DNA from: Nitrosopumilus sp. b3
GTDB taxonomy: Archaea > Thermoproteota > Nitrososphaeria > Nitrososphaerales > Nitrosopumilaceae
Reading direction: 5' to 3'
DNA length: 64,000 nt
Assembly (NCBI RefSeq): GCF_014078525.1
Contig: NZ_MU078694.1
Coordinates: 248,001 to 312,000, forward strand
Position 1 is the first letter of the stretch. Every line of letters begins with the position of its first letter. Under the pieces are notes generated by a model, which did no database searches, was not told where the DNA came from, and was given only the letters and a program-made list of their open reading frames with translations. Both the position numbers and the translations under genes were made by a program. This document shows, piece by piece, positions 53,443 to 62,074 of the stretch.

Positions 53443-53742
53443 ATGCCTTTGACCAATAATGTGATCATTAAATTAAATGAGATCACAACCATGGTAGAAG
53501 ACAAATCAAAATTAACTGAATCTGACGTTGATGAGATTAAATCAATTTTTCAGAAACTTGTTGAAAATAATGAACGGTATGATGTTGATGAGATTGAATT
53601 TTGGTTTGAAAACGAAGGTAGTTGGTCTAGCAGGGACTCTAGAATCAGAATAGTTAATCTTTCAAACTATGTTCAAGACAAGTATCAGCAAACAGCCCAT
53701 TTGAGAATAATTTCTGATGATGATTGTAGTTGTGGAAATTAA
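53443..53742 (+). CDS. Hypothetical protein (99 aa)
   Basis: Acidic, helical, ending in DDDCSCGN (two Cys). No recognised domain. Overlaps the convergent gene by 4 nt at the stops. Confidence 0.5.
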   Translation: MPLTNNVIIKLNEITTMVEDKSKLTESDVDEIKSIFQKLVENNERYDVDEIEFWFENEGSWSSRDSRIRIVNLSNYVQDKYQQTAHLRIISDDDCSCGN

Positions 53743-53963
53743 ACTTCCAACTGCTCCAATAATCTTCCGGCAATTTTTGCGTTTTCGGTTCTCTCATTAA
53801 TAATTTCATTAAGACGAGTTTCATTTTTGATATCCTCGGAAATTATTTTAAAATATTCTTCATCAAGATCATTGTTTGCCTGTAATCTTTTAATTACTTC
53901 AAATAATACACCTATGACTTGCTTCTGCGCATCAATTAGATCATCTTTACTTCTTTCAGACAT
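53739..53963 (-). CDS. Hypothetical helical protein (74 aa)
   Basis: Highly charged helical protein (SERSKDDLIDAQKQVIGVL). Lies 6 nt downstream of the HD hydrolase gene on the same strand, so cotranscribed. Function unknown. Confidence 0.5.
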   Translation of the reverse strand: MSERSKDDLIDAQKQVIGVLFEVIKRLQANNDLDEEYFKIISEDIKNETRLNEIINERTENAKIAGRLLEQLEV

Positions 53964-53969
53964 TTTTAA

Positions 53970-54575
53970 TTATTTGTCATCAATAATCTGCATAAATAAT
54001 TCTTTTAATCTTTTATCAACAATGTCTTTTTCTGCAGATTCAAAAAATGATTGTAACTTTTCTTTTGGATGACCTGCCTTTTGATATATTTTAGCCTGCA
54101 GTATCATCTCTAATCTATCAAATTGATGAACCAGTTTTGATTCGGGTGAAATATGTTCTTGATACTCGTTCCAAATTTCAGAGTATTTTATTTGTAAATT
54201 ATCAGGCAAATCTTGAATTATTTTAGTAAATGCATTATTTTCTAATTGTTTCTTTTTTTCTTTATCTAATTGATTTGGTGTAAAATCACCAATTTCAGAT
54301 TCAGCCAAATCATGAAGTAATATCATCTTGAGAATTTTTTCCGAATTATAATTATTCATATCAGAAATCACCATACCAATAAGTGCCATAGAATACGAAT
54401 GATCTGCAACGGATTCAGGGTCATCTATGGAAAGTTTGTCAACCCATCCTTGCCTTACTACATTTTTTAGATTTGCCACATTTTTAAAAAAATTCAATAT
54501 CATTGATTTAAAATATTGTGATTCTACTAATGAATTTTCATATTTTTCGAATAACATAATAGTTAATTCGGACAT
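53970..54575 (-). CDS. HD-domain hydrolase, YfbR/HDDC2-like
   Basis: 201 aa. ESVADHSYSMALIG supplies the H-D...H metal motif start and MILLHDLAESEIGDFTP the HD pair; the layout matches 5'-deoxynucleotidases. Likely hydrolyses nucleoside monophosphates. Divergent from the cobalamin adenosyltransferase gene with only 6 nt between starts. Confidence 0.85.
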   Translation of the reverse strand: MSELTIMLFEKYENSLVESQYFKSMILNFFKNVANLKNVVRQGWVDKLSIDDPESVADHSYSMALIGMVISDMNNYNSEKILKMILLHDLAESEIGDFTPNQLDKEKKKQLENNAFTKIIQDLPDNLQIKYSEIWNEYQEHISPESKLVHQFDRLEMILQAKIYQKAGHPKEKLQSFFESAEKDIVDKRLKELFMQIIDDK

Positions 54576-54581
54576 GAAAGG

Positions 54582-55121
54582 TTGTTGAAAATATATACAA
54601 AAACAGGCGATGACGGAAACACTGGAGTTCAGGGAAATTTACGAATATCCAAATCTCACCCTCGAATTATTGCATATGGAACAGTGGATGAAGCTAACGC
54701 AGCATTAGGTGTTGTTTTGACAAATTCATTAGATGAAGATATTACTAATCTTTTGACACTTTTACAAAATGAGTTATTTTTGGTAGGGGCTGATCTTTCA
54801 AATCCAAATCTAAATGATATTAAAAATAGAGTTTCATTGAAAATGATTCAAAACTTGGAATCTACTATTGACAAATTTGAATCAGAATTACCACCATTGA
54901 CTAATTTTATCTTACCTGGAGGAGATATTGCAGCAGCCCAATTGCACTATGTGCGAACAATTGTTAGAAGAGCAGAAACACACGTAGTTCATTTGACTGA
55001 AAAAAATGAAATTAATTCAAATTGCATTATCTACCTAAATAGATTATCTGATTTGCTTTTTGTAGTTAGCCGCTTAATCAATAAGAGAAAAAACAAAGAT
55101 GACATTCTATGGAAGATCTAA
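54582..55121 (+). CDS. ATP:cob(I)alamin adenosyltransferase (PduO type)
   Basis: 179 aa. KIYTKTGDDGNTGVQGN and YGTVDEANAALG are the PduO motifs; IVRRAETHVV and NRLSDLLFVVSR follow. Attaches the adenosyl group to reduced cobalamin. TTG 54582 (or TTG 54585) is the start. Fits with CbtAB. Confidence 0.9.
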   Translation: MLKIYTKTGDDGNTGVQGNLRISKSHPRIIAYGTVDEANAALGVVLTNSLDEDITNLLTLLQNELFLVGADLSNPNLNDIKNRVSLKMIQNLESTIDKFESELPPLTNFILPGGDIAAAQLHYVRTIVRRAETHVVHLTEKNEINSNCIIYLNRLSDLLFVVSRLINKRKNKDDILWKI

Positions 55122-55164
55122 AAAGACAAACTTTAATTCCTCAACTGATTGCATTTTTCTAAGT

Positions 55165-55238
55165 GCCAGGGTAGCTCAGCCTGGGAGAGCACTCGGCTGA
55201 AGACCGGGCTGTCGCGCGTTCAAATCCCGCCCCTGGCA
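55165..55238 (+). tRNA. tRNA-Phe (GAA)
   Basis: 74 nt with a perfect acceptor stem (GCCAGGG / CCCTGGC), D-arm, anticodon loop CTGAAGA giving GAA, T-arm GTTCAAATC, discriminator A and no encoded CCA. No intron. Confidence 0.95.
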
Positions 55239-55350
55239 TCTTTTCAAAATCATAGGAAAATTTTCATTAGATTGAAAATGGAAATTACGAAAAATCATAA
55301 AAATGACTTTAGGTAAATTTTTGAAATAAGTTTAATCATGCAAAATCTTT

Positions 55351-55375
55351 AAAAACAAGGCAAACTCTTGTTTTT
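55351..55375 (+). promoter_or_regulatory. 9-bp inverted repeat at the promoter of the Lys-rich gene
   Basis: AAAAACAAG, 7 nt, CTTGTTTTT, ending 9 nt before the ATG at 55384. It overlaps the likely TATA region and start of transcription, so a bound repressor or an RNA hairpin at the 5' end would be expected to control expression. Confidence 0.55.
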
Positions 55376-55383
55376 CGACATTC

Positions 55384-55671
55384 ATGGCTGAAAAAAAGGC
55401 AGTAAAAAAAGATGTAAAAAAAGCATCGGCTAAGAAAAAAACGACTAAAGCAAAAACTACAAAATCAAAAGCAAAAACTAGCAAGACTGGAAAAACTTCT
55501 AAATCAAAAGCAAAAACTACAAAATCAAAGGGTAAAAAAGCAAAAGAAGAGCCAATTGGTGACATGGGGATTGTAATAGTTGATGATGATATAGAAATTG
55601 ATCAAGAAAAGGTAAATGAGGAAAGACGCGCATATCTTGAAGAAGCAAGATCTCAAGAAGCCTTTGACTAG
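55384..55671 (+). CDS. Histone-H1-like Lys-rich protein (95 aa)
   Basis: Residues 1-57 are almost only Lys, Ala, Thr and Ser in near-repeats (AKTTKSKAKTSK), like bacterial/eukaryotic H1 tails; the C-terminal 38 residues are acidic (VIVDDDIEIDQ). Likely binds DNA or RNA with the basic half. I do not recognise the C-terminal domain. Has its own inverted-repeat promoter. Confidence 0.7.
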   Translation: MAEKKAVKKDVKKASAKKKTTKAKTTKSKAKTSKTGKTSKSKAKTTKSKGKKAKEEPIGDMGIVIVDDDIEIDQEKVNEERRAYLEEARSQEAFD

Positions 55672-55705
55672 GAATCTTTATCCGATCCTTTAACATATAC
55701 TTTGT

Positions 55706-55945
55706 ATGCGTGCATTATGTCTGATTACAGTGAAACCTGGGAAGGTAGATTCTGTTGTTGAAATATTAAAGAAAAAAAGGAAGATTGTTAAGCAAATCAT
55801 GGTGGTCACAGGTAGGGCAGACATCAGTGTAATTTTACAGGGAAATATTGATGAAATTAATGGGATGGTGATTGATTTTAAAAAAATAAAAGATATTGTA
55901 ACTACTGAGACTCTAATTGAGGTGGAGGTGAATCTTGGTTGGTGA
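55706..55945 (+). CDS. Stand-alone Lrp/AsnC effector domain protein
   Basis: 79 aa. RALCLITVKPGKVDSVVEIL...VVTGRADISVILQG is the ligand-binding RAM/AsnC fold without a DNA-binding part. May partner with an Lrp regulator elsewhere. Next gene overlaps it by 7 nt and encodes a similar domain. Confidence 0.7.
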   Translation: MRALCLITVKPGKVDSVVEILKKKRKIVKQIMVVTGRADISVILQGNIDEINGMVIDFKKIKDIVTTETLIEVEVNLGW

Positions 55946-56157
55946 GAGCAATAATTTTGGTAAAATCACCAAAAAAACTCATAGCTGCAAGACTCAGAAA
56001 AATATCTTCTATATCCGATTCATTTCCAACAAGCGGACAATTTGACGCAGTTGCAATAGTTGATGTCAAAGAACTGAGTCAGATTAAGGAAGTTGCCACA
56101 ATTATTCAAAAAATCAGTGGGGTCGAGAGGACTGAAACCATGGTAGAAGTTCAATGA
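55939..56157 (+). CDS. Second stand-alone Lrp/AsnC-type domain protein
   Basis: 72 aa, TTG or GTG start. VRAIILVKSPKKLIAARL and SGQFDAVAIVDVKE match the same RAM-type fold but diverged. Coupled to the previous gene, so the two may form a heteromer. Confidence 0.65.
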   Translation: MVRAIILVKSPKKLIAARLRKISSISDSFPTSGQFDAVAIVDVKELSQIKEVATIIQKISGVERTETMVEVQ

Positions 56158-56191
56158 CAATGGATTTAAACAACTTTGAGGTAGACTATTT

Positions 56192-56605
56192 GTGAATATC
56201 AAAAAAGTTGGAAATGTCATATTGGCTGTAAAAGACATAGACAAGTCTATACAATTCTATCACGAATTAATAGGACTACCAATCAAAAATCAAAGAAGAT
56301 CTTGGGTTGACCTAGGTACTTCTGGAGCCATGTTGAGTTTACATCCAGCATCATTGACTGCACAGCATGTTGGAAGTTCCATTGATAATGGGATTACAAT
56401 AGGATTCCTTGTAGGCGATGTTCAGTCCGCAGTTGAAGAATTAAAAGAAAAAGGGGTTAGAATTCATCGCGATATTGTTGAACGCGAAGCAGGAAAAAAT
56501 GCAGTAATTTTAGATCCTGATGACTATCTAATCTCATTGTTTGAACCAAACTTTGCAGATAAGGAGCAACAAACTGGCGGATACCATGGATTTACACCGT
56601 CTTAG
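56192..56605 (+). CDS. Glyoxalase/VOC superfamily protein
   Basis: 137 aa, GTG start. Paired betaalphabeta modules (NVILAVKDIDKSIQFYHELI, TIGFLVGDVQSAVEELKE) and the final ILDPDDYLISLFEP Glu as metal ligand. Substrate unknown. Confidence 0.85.
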   Translation: MNIKKVGNVILAVKDIDKSIQFYHELIGLPIKNQRRSWVDLGTSGAMLSLHPASLTAQHVGSSIDNGITIGFLVGDVQSAVEELKEKGVRIHRDIVEREAGKNAVILDPDDYLISLFEPNFADKEQQTGGYHGFTPS

Positions 56606-56681
56606 ATTATCTTTTTTAGATAAAGATTAATCTGAATCTCTTATTTTTCAAATCCTTTTTGATTAAATTTATTTTATGATA

Positions 56682-56999
56682 TTAGCGTCCAGGTCTTTTA
56701 AAACCTTGTTTGATTTTACAATTATTTGCAGATGATTTTTGAAATTTTTTATTCAAACTATTTTCACATTTTAATTTCTCTACATTCTCTTGATTAATTT
56801 TGAAAACTTTTTCCACTTTCAAATTTTGTTGTGGTTTCTCACCATAAATGATGTTGGTAGGCAAAGATTTTTTACTTAAACTACTTTTTTTACTTTTAAA
56901 TTTTTCAGGTTCTTGTAAATTTTTTGTTGTCCACACAATATTTCTCACATTTATTGAGGATGACTTTGCTACGTTGTAATCCCCTAAAGATTTATTCAT
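56682..56999 (-). CDS. Basic hypothetical protein (105 aa)
   Basis: Lys/Ser-rich, low complexity with few hydrophobics (KFKSKKSSLSKKSLPTN). Likely disordered and nucleic-acid binding, but without known motif. Coding status moderate. Confidence 0.45.
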   Translation of the reverse strand: MNKSLGDYNVAKSSSINVRNIVWTTKNLQEPEKFKSKKSSLSKKSLPTNIIYGEKPQQNLKVEKVFKINQENVEKLKCENSLNKKFQKSSANNCKIKQGFKRPGR

Positions 57000-57036
57000 A
57001 ATTATACAGAATTTGATTCTTATTAAAATACAACTA

Positions 57037-57423
57037 CTAGATTACTTTTTTAATGGATGACAGAATTTTATCCAATCCTTTTTCTTTTCTATCAATAGAA
57101 ACATAAAATGTCACATTATTTTTTTGCAATATTACAATTGTAACTTTTTGATGCTGCAAAATCACATGCTCTAGTTTTCCAACAGTACTAACAGTCTCTT
57201 TTCTTAATGACATTAGTGTTGAAATGATGAAGAATTCATTCTTCACTTGTTCAGATTTTAGTAAAGGTTTAAGATTAGGTTTAACCATTCCAGTTAGCGT
57301 TCTACCATACGCATTAACAACCCCTGCATATCGGATATTTTTAGATATTTTTAGAATACTTTGACATTGTTTTCTATATTTCACTATGGTATCTTTCCAT
57401 TTGTCAGCTGGAGTTTTTACCAT
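57037..57423 (-). CDS. Roadblock-like/DUF6659-type protein
   Basis: 128 aa. ISKNIRYAGVVNAYGRTLTG and the following LLKSEQVKNEFFIISTLM helix fit the thaumarchaeal DUF6659 pattern; same family style as 2115-2507. Partners unknown. Confidence 0.65.
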   Translation of the reverse strand: MVKTPADKWKDTIVKYRKQCQSILKISKNIRYAGVVNAYGRTLTGMVKPNLKPLLKSEQVKNEFFIISTLMSLRKETVSTVGKLEHVILQHQKVTIVILQKNNVTFYVSIDRKEKGLDKILSSIKKVI

Positions 57424-57485
57424 AAAGCGATTTGATTTATGAAACTAATAAGGATTCTCACTCAAGTTTTGAATTGAAAATTTAT

Positions 57486-57863
57486 TCAATGATTTTTGGG
57501 TTTTGATTCTTTATCTAATTTTTTCTTTAATTCCAAATTTTCTTTTAATAATTTGTCATTTTCATTTTGAAGTGTTTCTACAGAATTTTGTCTTGTATAT
57601 AGTGGGTGACCTGGCGGAACTATTCCAGAATTCATGGTAAGCAATCCTGCAGCATGTTGTTGATACATTTGTTGGAATCCTTGAAGTTTTTGGTTTATTG
57701 TCCCTGCGTTCTTTAGAAATTGCTCTTTCATAGGATTTTGATAAATTTTGAACATAGGGTTTGTAAGACCAGGAGGTAGTCTTGGGAATAAAAATGCCAT
57801 ATGCGGAATATTTGGATTTAATCCGTAAAGGTCTTGTAAGTGCTTTATTGCTATATCATCCAC
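57486..57863 (-). CDS. Hypothetical protein with C-terminal coiled coil (125 aa)
   Basis: Pro/Met-rich first half (FPRLPPGLTNPMFKIYQNP) and a coiled coil at the end (LQNENDKLLKENLELKKKL). Unknown function. Single gene. Confidence 0.6.
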   Translation of the reverse strand: MDDIAIKHLQDLYGLNPNIPHMAFLFPRLPPGLTNPMFKIYQNPMKEQFLKNAGTINQKLQGFQQMYQQHAAGLLTMNSGIVPPGHPLYTRQNSVETLQNENDKLLKENLELKKKLDKESKPKNH

Positions 57864-58000
57864 ACAAATTCATTGAATTTGCCATATTTCTGCATTACTT
57901 TAGGCGTTTGATATACTGTTTTGTAAAACCTCAGGCGTTTTTGCTCAAATTGAGCTGATCGCTGATCCTTATAGATTCGGTATTTTGATCGCTATTACGC

Positions 58001-58147
58001 ATGATTGATTTGAAAAAGACATGTCTAAAATGCAAAAAAGACATCAAAGAAAAAGATCTTCACAAAATTGTAATTTATGTAGTTCAAGAAAAATTTACAG
58101 AACATCACTATGAACATGTTGAATGTCCAGATAAATTCACTGTGTAA
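58001..58147 (+). CDS. Small zinc-type protein (48 aa)
   Basis: CLKC at 8-11, an EHHYEHVEC cluster near the end: Cys and His sufficient for a zinc site (MIDLKKTCLKCKKDIKE). Function unknown. Confidence 0.5.
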   Translation: MIDLKKTCLKCKKDIKEKDLHKIVIYVVQEKFTEHHYEHVECPDKFTV

Positions 58148-58161
58148 GATTTTTTAAAAAA

Positions 58162-58962
58162 TTATCCTTTTAACTCGTATACTTTGTAAATTTCTCCAGT
58201 TACTCTGGATCTAAATCGCCATTCATTATTTTTCCAAATGATTTCAAGGAATTTTTTTTGAGTTGTAGGATGTAGTTTTTGATAGACATCACTACCAATT
58301 AAAATCTGATTAGGTTTTGCCATTCCTTGAATTTTAGCTGCAATGTTCATAGCAGGCCCCATTAAATCCACATGTGAGTTTTCAGCATCAGCCCCATACC
58401 TTACAACAATGTTTTGACCAAAATCGATTCCAATCTTAACCATCAAATCTGGGTAATCATATTGATTTAGAATAGGATTAATTCCTTTTTGAATTACAGA
58501 AATCATTGATTTTGCACAATTTACAGCATTGTCAGCTGCCAATAACGAATTACCTTCAGCAACAAAATACCCAATTACAGCATCACCTACAAATTTCAAC
58601 ACATAACCTTGATGCTGTCTAATGACTGACGCCATCTCTTGGGAAAACGAACTAACAATAATGGCAATTTTTTCAGCAGGCATTTCCAATGTCATCGTAG
58701 TTGAACCAACCAAATCTACATACAAAACAACCATATCTAATTTTAAAAAGACATTTTTTCTTAGAAATTTCTCTGATTCATCTGCCATTCCAGAATACTC
58801 ATAGCCTTTTTTGAGAGATCCCCAAACACGTTTTTGGGTTTCTAGAATCATTGTTTCAAAATCAACTACGCTATCTTCATTTTTGCTTAGAAGCATATCT
58901 ACTACATCACTATTGTGAGATGACTTGTCAAATTCTTGGTTTTTATCATTTTTTTCAGTCAT
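58162..58962 (-). CDS. Class III adenylate/guanylate cyclase-like protein
   Basis: 266 aa. Catalytic domain from about residue 75: VVLYVDLVGST (metal Asp), LKFVGDAVIGY (Lys and second metal Asp), and GPAMNIAAKIQ where the transition-state Arg of N-x-A-A-R appears as Lys. N-terminal 70 residues lack a known sensor. It may make cAMP/cGMP at low rate or be a pseudocyclase. Preceded by a small zinc ribbon gene (8-nt gap) that is probably cotranscribed. Confidence 0.8.
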   Translation of the reverse strand: MTEKNDKNQEFDKSSHNSDVVDMLLSKNEDSVVDFETMILETQKRVWGSLKKGYEYSGMADESEKFLRKNVFLKLDMVVLYVDLVGSTTMTLEMPAEKIAIIVSSFSQEMASVIRQHQGYVLKFVGDAVIGYFVAEGNSLLAADNAVNCAKSMISVIQKGINPILNQYDYPDLMVKIGIDFGQNIVVRYGADAENSHVDLMGPAMNIAAKIQGMAKPNQILIGSDVYQKLHPTTQKKFLEIIWKNNEWRFRSRVTGEIYKVYELKG

Positions 58963-58970
58963 CTATATCC

Positions 58971-59108
58971 TCATTCTAATGGAAAATCTACCTCACAGAA
59001 AATGCATTTTCCTCTTACCCCCTTATAGGTCTCATCATAATATTCAGAAATTTCTTCATTACAATGAATGCATTGAATAGGGATTTTAGCCATGCCTGAA
59101 ATACCCAT
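58971..59108 (-). CDS. Zinc-ribbon protein upstream of cyclase (45 aa)
   Basis: CIHC at 13-16 and CIFC at 35-38; ATG at 59108 or 59093. Ends 8 nt before the cyclase ATG, so it may regulate or interact with it. MGISGMAKIPIQCIHCNEEI is the N-terminus. Confidence 0.6.
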   Translation of the reverse strand: MGISGMAKIPIQCIHCNEEISEYYDETYKGVRGKCIFCEVDFPLE

Positions 59109-59152
59109 TTTGAATATTTAGAGATTGATGAAGGTTTAAGGAGAGCAATATT

Positions 59153-60001
59153 TTGTTTATTTTTGTGCGATTAGGAACACGATCCCCCAATGATTTCATA
59201 CAATTGCTGAATCAAAAAAACGAAGTCATACAAAAAAAATGCCTAGAAAAGATCTCCCAACTTACACAAATGATAGACATAAAAGTAATGTTAGGTGATT
59301 CAACAATTACTGAACAAAAAACATTTGATCCTAAACTAATTACAGATTACTTTCAAAAAATTAATGACTCTCTTAAAGATTGGTCTGTGCATGATGTGTC
59401 GATTTCAAATAATGAAGATTTGAGGAGAATTTTTACAAAATTTGAGATTATGGAAGGGAGTTATTTGATCTCAGGCCACATATCATTACAGTTTCATGTT
59501 TTATTATATTACAAACCAGATCAAAGGGTAATTGACACTCAAAAGGAATTAGCCCAGATTGTAGATTTGACTAAAAATAAAGAACAAGAACTTTCAGATA
59601 ACAGCGATCAATTTGTGTTGAATAAACTAAAAGAAATGGGATACAAAGATTTTGATCATCAAAAATTATTCGAAGTATTTTACGAAAATGATGAGTTTAG
59701 AGAAAAAGTGTATGCAGAAATTGAAAAAGATGCGGGAGTAGATTTTAAAAAATTATCTGAAAAAAAATCTTTGCTGTTTAACGAATTAGACTCTCTCTTA
59801 GTTGAAACATACCAAACAAGTCCTGTAATGATTGACGACTCCAGATTAGTATCGGGTGAGGAAGGTTGTTTATGTACAATTGATTTAGAATTTGTCAAAA
59901 ACGAAATGAAAGAGGGATTGTTTGATGCTAGAAAAATGTCAAGCTCGGTTAAAGAAAGTATTCTGAAACGTTTAGATGAATTAGAACGTGTTTTGAATTA
60001 A
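59153..60001 (+). CDS. Hypothetical protein (282 aa)
   Basis: TTG start preceded by GGAGAG. Helical, no recognised domain (TDYFQKINDSLKDWSVHDVS). Ends next to a hairpin-rich stretch before ilvA. Function unknown. Confidence 0.6.
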   Translation: MFIFVRLGTRSPNDFIQLLNQKNEVIQKKCLEKISQLTQMIDIKVMLGDSTITEQKTFDPKLITDYFQKINDSLKDWSVHDVSISNNEDLRRIFTKFEIMEGSYLISGHISLQFHVLLYYKPDQRVIDTQKELAQIVDLTKNKEQELSDNSDQFVLNKLKEMGYKDFDHQKLFEVFYENDEFREKVYAEIEKDAGVDFKKLSEKKSLLFNELDSLLVETYQTSPVMIDDSRLVSGEEGCLCTIDLEFVKNEMKEGLFDARKMSSSVKESILKRLDELERVLN

Positions 60002-60002
60002 G

Positions 60003-60056
60003 ATCAAGGAACCGGAAAATGAGAATTTTCTCAAAGGGGAGTTCCGATCCCTTGAT
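60003..60056 (+). other. Compact hairpin region after 282-aa gene
   Basis: ATCAAGG (60003-60009) pairs with CCTTGAT (60050-60056); inside, GGAAC/GTTCC and GAGAATTTTCTC form further stems. Starts 2 nt after the stop codon. A terminator or structured leader for ilvA is possible; no known riboswitch recognised. Confidence 0.4.
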
Positions 60057-60179
60057 ATGATTTGAACACAAATTTAGAACTATTTAGGCATTCCTGCAAA
60101 TTTCAGCACAAAATTTGACTAAAATTGTAATTTTTCTATAGAAGAAGTCAAATACGGCTTATCAATAGCAACATTTCCA

Positions 60180-61388
60180 ATGAATCCATCATATGATGAA
60201 ATTGTAAAGGCAAATTCATTACGAGGTAATGAAATTAGGAAGACCCCGTTAATACATTCCAGCACATTTAGTGAATTAACTGAATCAGATGTATATCTAA
60301 AAGCAGAATTTAGACAAAAAACAGGTTCATTTAAAATTCGTGGAGCATATTACAAAATCCAATCACTTTCAGATGAAGAAAAAAAATACGGTGTTGTTGC
60401 AGCATCAGCAGGAAACCATGCACAAGGTGTTGCGTTTGCATCATCATTGGAAAAAATACCTTGCACCATAGTAATGCCAAAAAATGCATCTCCTGCAAAA
60501 GTAGCAGCAACTAAAGGATATGGTGCAAAAGTAATCCTTGAAGGAATAAACTATGATGAATCTTCAGCTAAAGCCCATGAGATTGCTAATGAGACTAAAG
60601 CAACTATGATTCATGCTTTTGATGATCCTCAAATAATTGCAGCACAAGGAGTGATAGGATTAGAAATTCTTGAAGATTTACCTGATGCAGATGAAGTGTA
60701 TGTACCGATAGGTGGTGGTGGATTAGCAGCGGGAACTCTAATTGCAATAAAAGAAAAAAATCCAGACATTAAAGTTGTAGGCGTTCAATCAAGATCATTT
60801 CCTTCAATGTATGATTCGTTAAAACAGGGTTCTATCACATCAAGTGGAGGGGCACGTACTATTGCTGATGGTATTTCAGTAAAAGTTCCTGGGCAATTAA
60901 CATTTGGAATAATCAAAGAGTTGATTGATGAAATTGTTCTAGTAGATGACACTGAAATTACAAAAGCAATGTTTCTATTGATGGAACGCATGAAATTTGT
61001 AGTAGAGCCTGCTGGAGCAGTAAGCTTGGCATATCTTATTTCAAAAAAACCGTCACCTGGAAAAAAAGTTGTAGCTGTTTTGGCAGGAGGTAATGTTGAC
61101 ATGTATCTTTTAGGCCAAATTGTAGACAAAGGTCTTGCAGCAATGGGCAGATTGTTGAAATTATCAATACTACTTCCAGATAGACCTGGAGCATTCAAAG
61201 AAATTGTAGATGAGATAACACTTGCAAATGCAAATATTGTAGAGGTTGTCCATGACAGACTTAGTTCACATATCAATGCAGGTTCTGCTGGTGTAACTCT
61301 AAGTCTAGAAACACAGGGTCAGGCACAAGCTGATCTATTAATTGAATCTCTAAAGAAGAAAAATATTCAATTCAAATTAATGACTTGA
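60180..61388 (+). CDS. ilvA: Threonine ammonia-lyase (biosynthetic-type), ACT domain
   Basis: 402 aa. PLP Lys in RQKTGSFKIRGAYYK, SAGNHAQGVAF, GGGGLAAGT and a C-terminal ACT domain (LLKLSILLPDRPGAFKEIV). Deaminates threonine to 2-oxobutanoate, first step to isoleucine. Length suits the single-ACT form. Convergent with purE. Confidence 0.9.
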   Translation: MNPSYDEIVKANSLRGNEIRKTPLIHSSTFSELTESDVYLKAEFRQKTGSFKIRGAYYKIQSLSDEEKKYGVVAASAGNHAQGVAFASSLEKIPCTIVMPKNASPAKVAATKGYGAKVILEGINYDESSAKAHEIANETKATMIHAFDDPQIIAAQGVIGLEILEDLPDADEVYVPIGGGGLAAGTLIAIKEKNPDIKVVGVQSRSFPSMYDSLKQGSITSSGGARTIADGISVKVPGQLTFGIIKELIDEIVLVDDTEITKAMFLLMERMKFVVEPAGAVSLAYLISKKPSPGKKVVAVLAGGNVDMYLLGQIVDKGLAAMGRLLKLSILLPDRPGAFKEIVDEITLANANIVEVVHDRLSSHINAGSAGVTLSLETQGQAQADLLIESLKKKNIQFKLMT

Positions 61389-61390
61389 TA

Positions 61391-61966
61391 TTATTTGAAT
61401 TTCTTTTTGGCAAATTTAGAAAGGCCTTCTTTCTTTAATTGTTCAGATTCTTTAATTACAGAATTATGCTGTGTAGATTTGTGCAGTTTTAGCTTCTTTT
61501 TTAGCTCTGGAAATTGATTTGCAAGAATTTTCATTGCATAAATTCCAGCATTTCCTGCTTTGTTTATTCCAACAGCCACAACTGGAGAACCTGATGGCAT
61601 TTCAGTGATTGATAACAATGAATCCAACCCACCAAATGCTGAAAATTTTGATGCGTCATTTTTTTTTGGATGTTTGTCATTATAGACTAGTATGGGAACA
61701 CCAATTACTGGGATTACAGTATGTGACGCAATCATTCCAGGTAAATGTGCAGCGCCACCAGCTCCTGCAATAATTACACTAAATCCCATTTTTTCTGCAT
61801 GTTGTGCATATTCTGCTAATCTGGAAGGTGTACGATGGGCCGAAACAATTTGATCTTCATGTTTGATTTTAAATTGATCTAATATTTCAGATGCGCCTTG
61901 CATGACTCTACTATCTGAACTAGAACCCATGATTATTCCAACTAATGGTTTTTTGGAATATGTCAT
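61391..61966 (-). CDS. purE: N5-CAIR mutase PurE
   Basis: 191 aa. GSSSDSRVMQGASEIL, VSAHRTPSRL and GAGGAAHLPGMIA are PurE signatures (class I). Has a short C-terminal tail rich in Lys. Divergent from purK (109 nt between starts), its usual partner. Confidence 0.95.
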   Translation of the reverse strand: MTYSKKPLVGIIMGSSSDSRVMQGASEILDQFKIKHEDQIVSAHRTPSRLAEYAQHAEKMGFSVIIAGAGGAAHLPGMIASHTVIPVIGVPILVYNDKHPKKNDASKFSAFGGLDSLLSITEMPSGSPVVAVGINKAGNAGIYAMKILANQFPELKKKLKLHKSTQHNSVIKESEQLKKEGLSKFAKKKFK

Positions 61967-62074
61967 AATAATAGAAAAAACATGAGACTAATTATCTATA
62001 ACTATTAGAAAAAATCCGACAAAGTTGTTCAAATCAACATTACCTATTTTTAATCGATATTTGATGTGGTTGTA

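Noticed and set aside
60785-61276. 163-codon open frame antisense to ilvA
   Set aside because: Runs inside the well-supported threonine ammonia-lyase gene and shows no domain; treated as a shadow.
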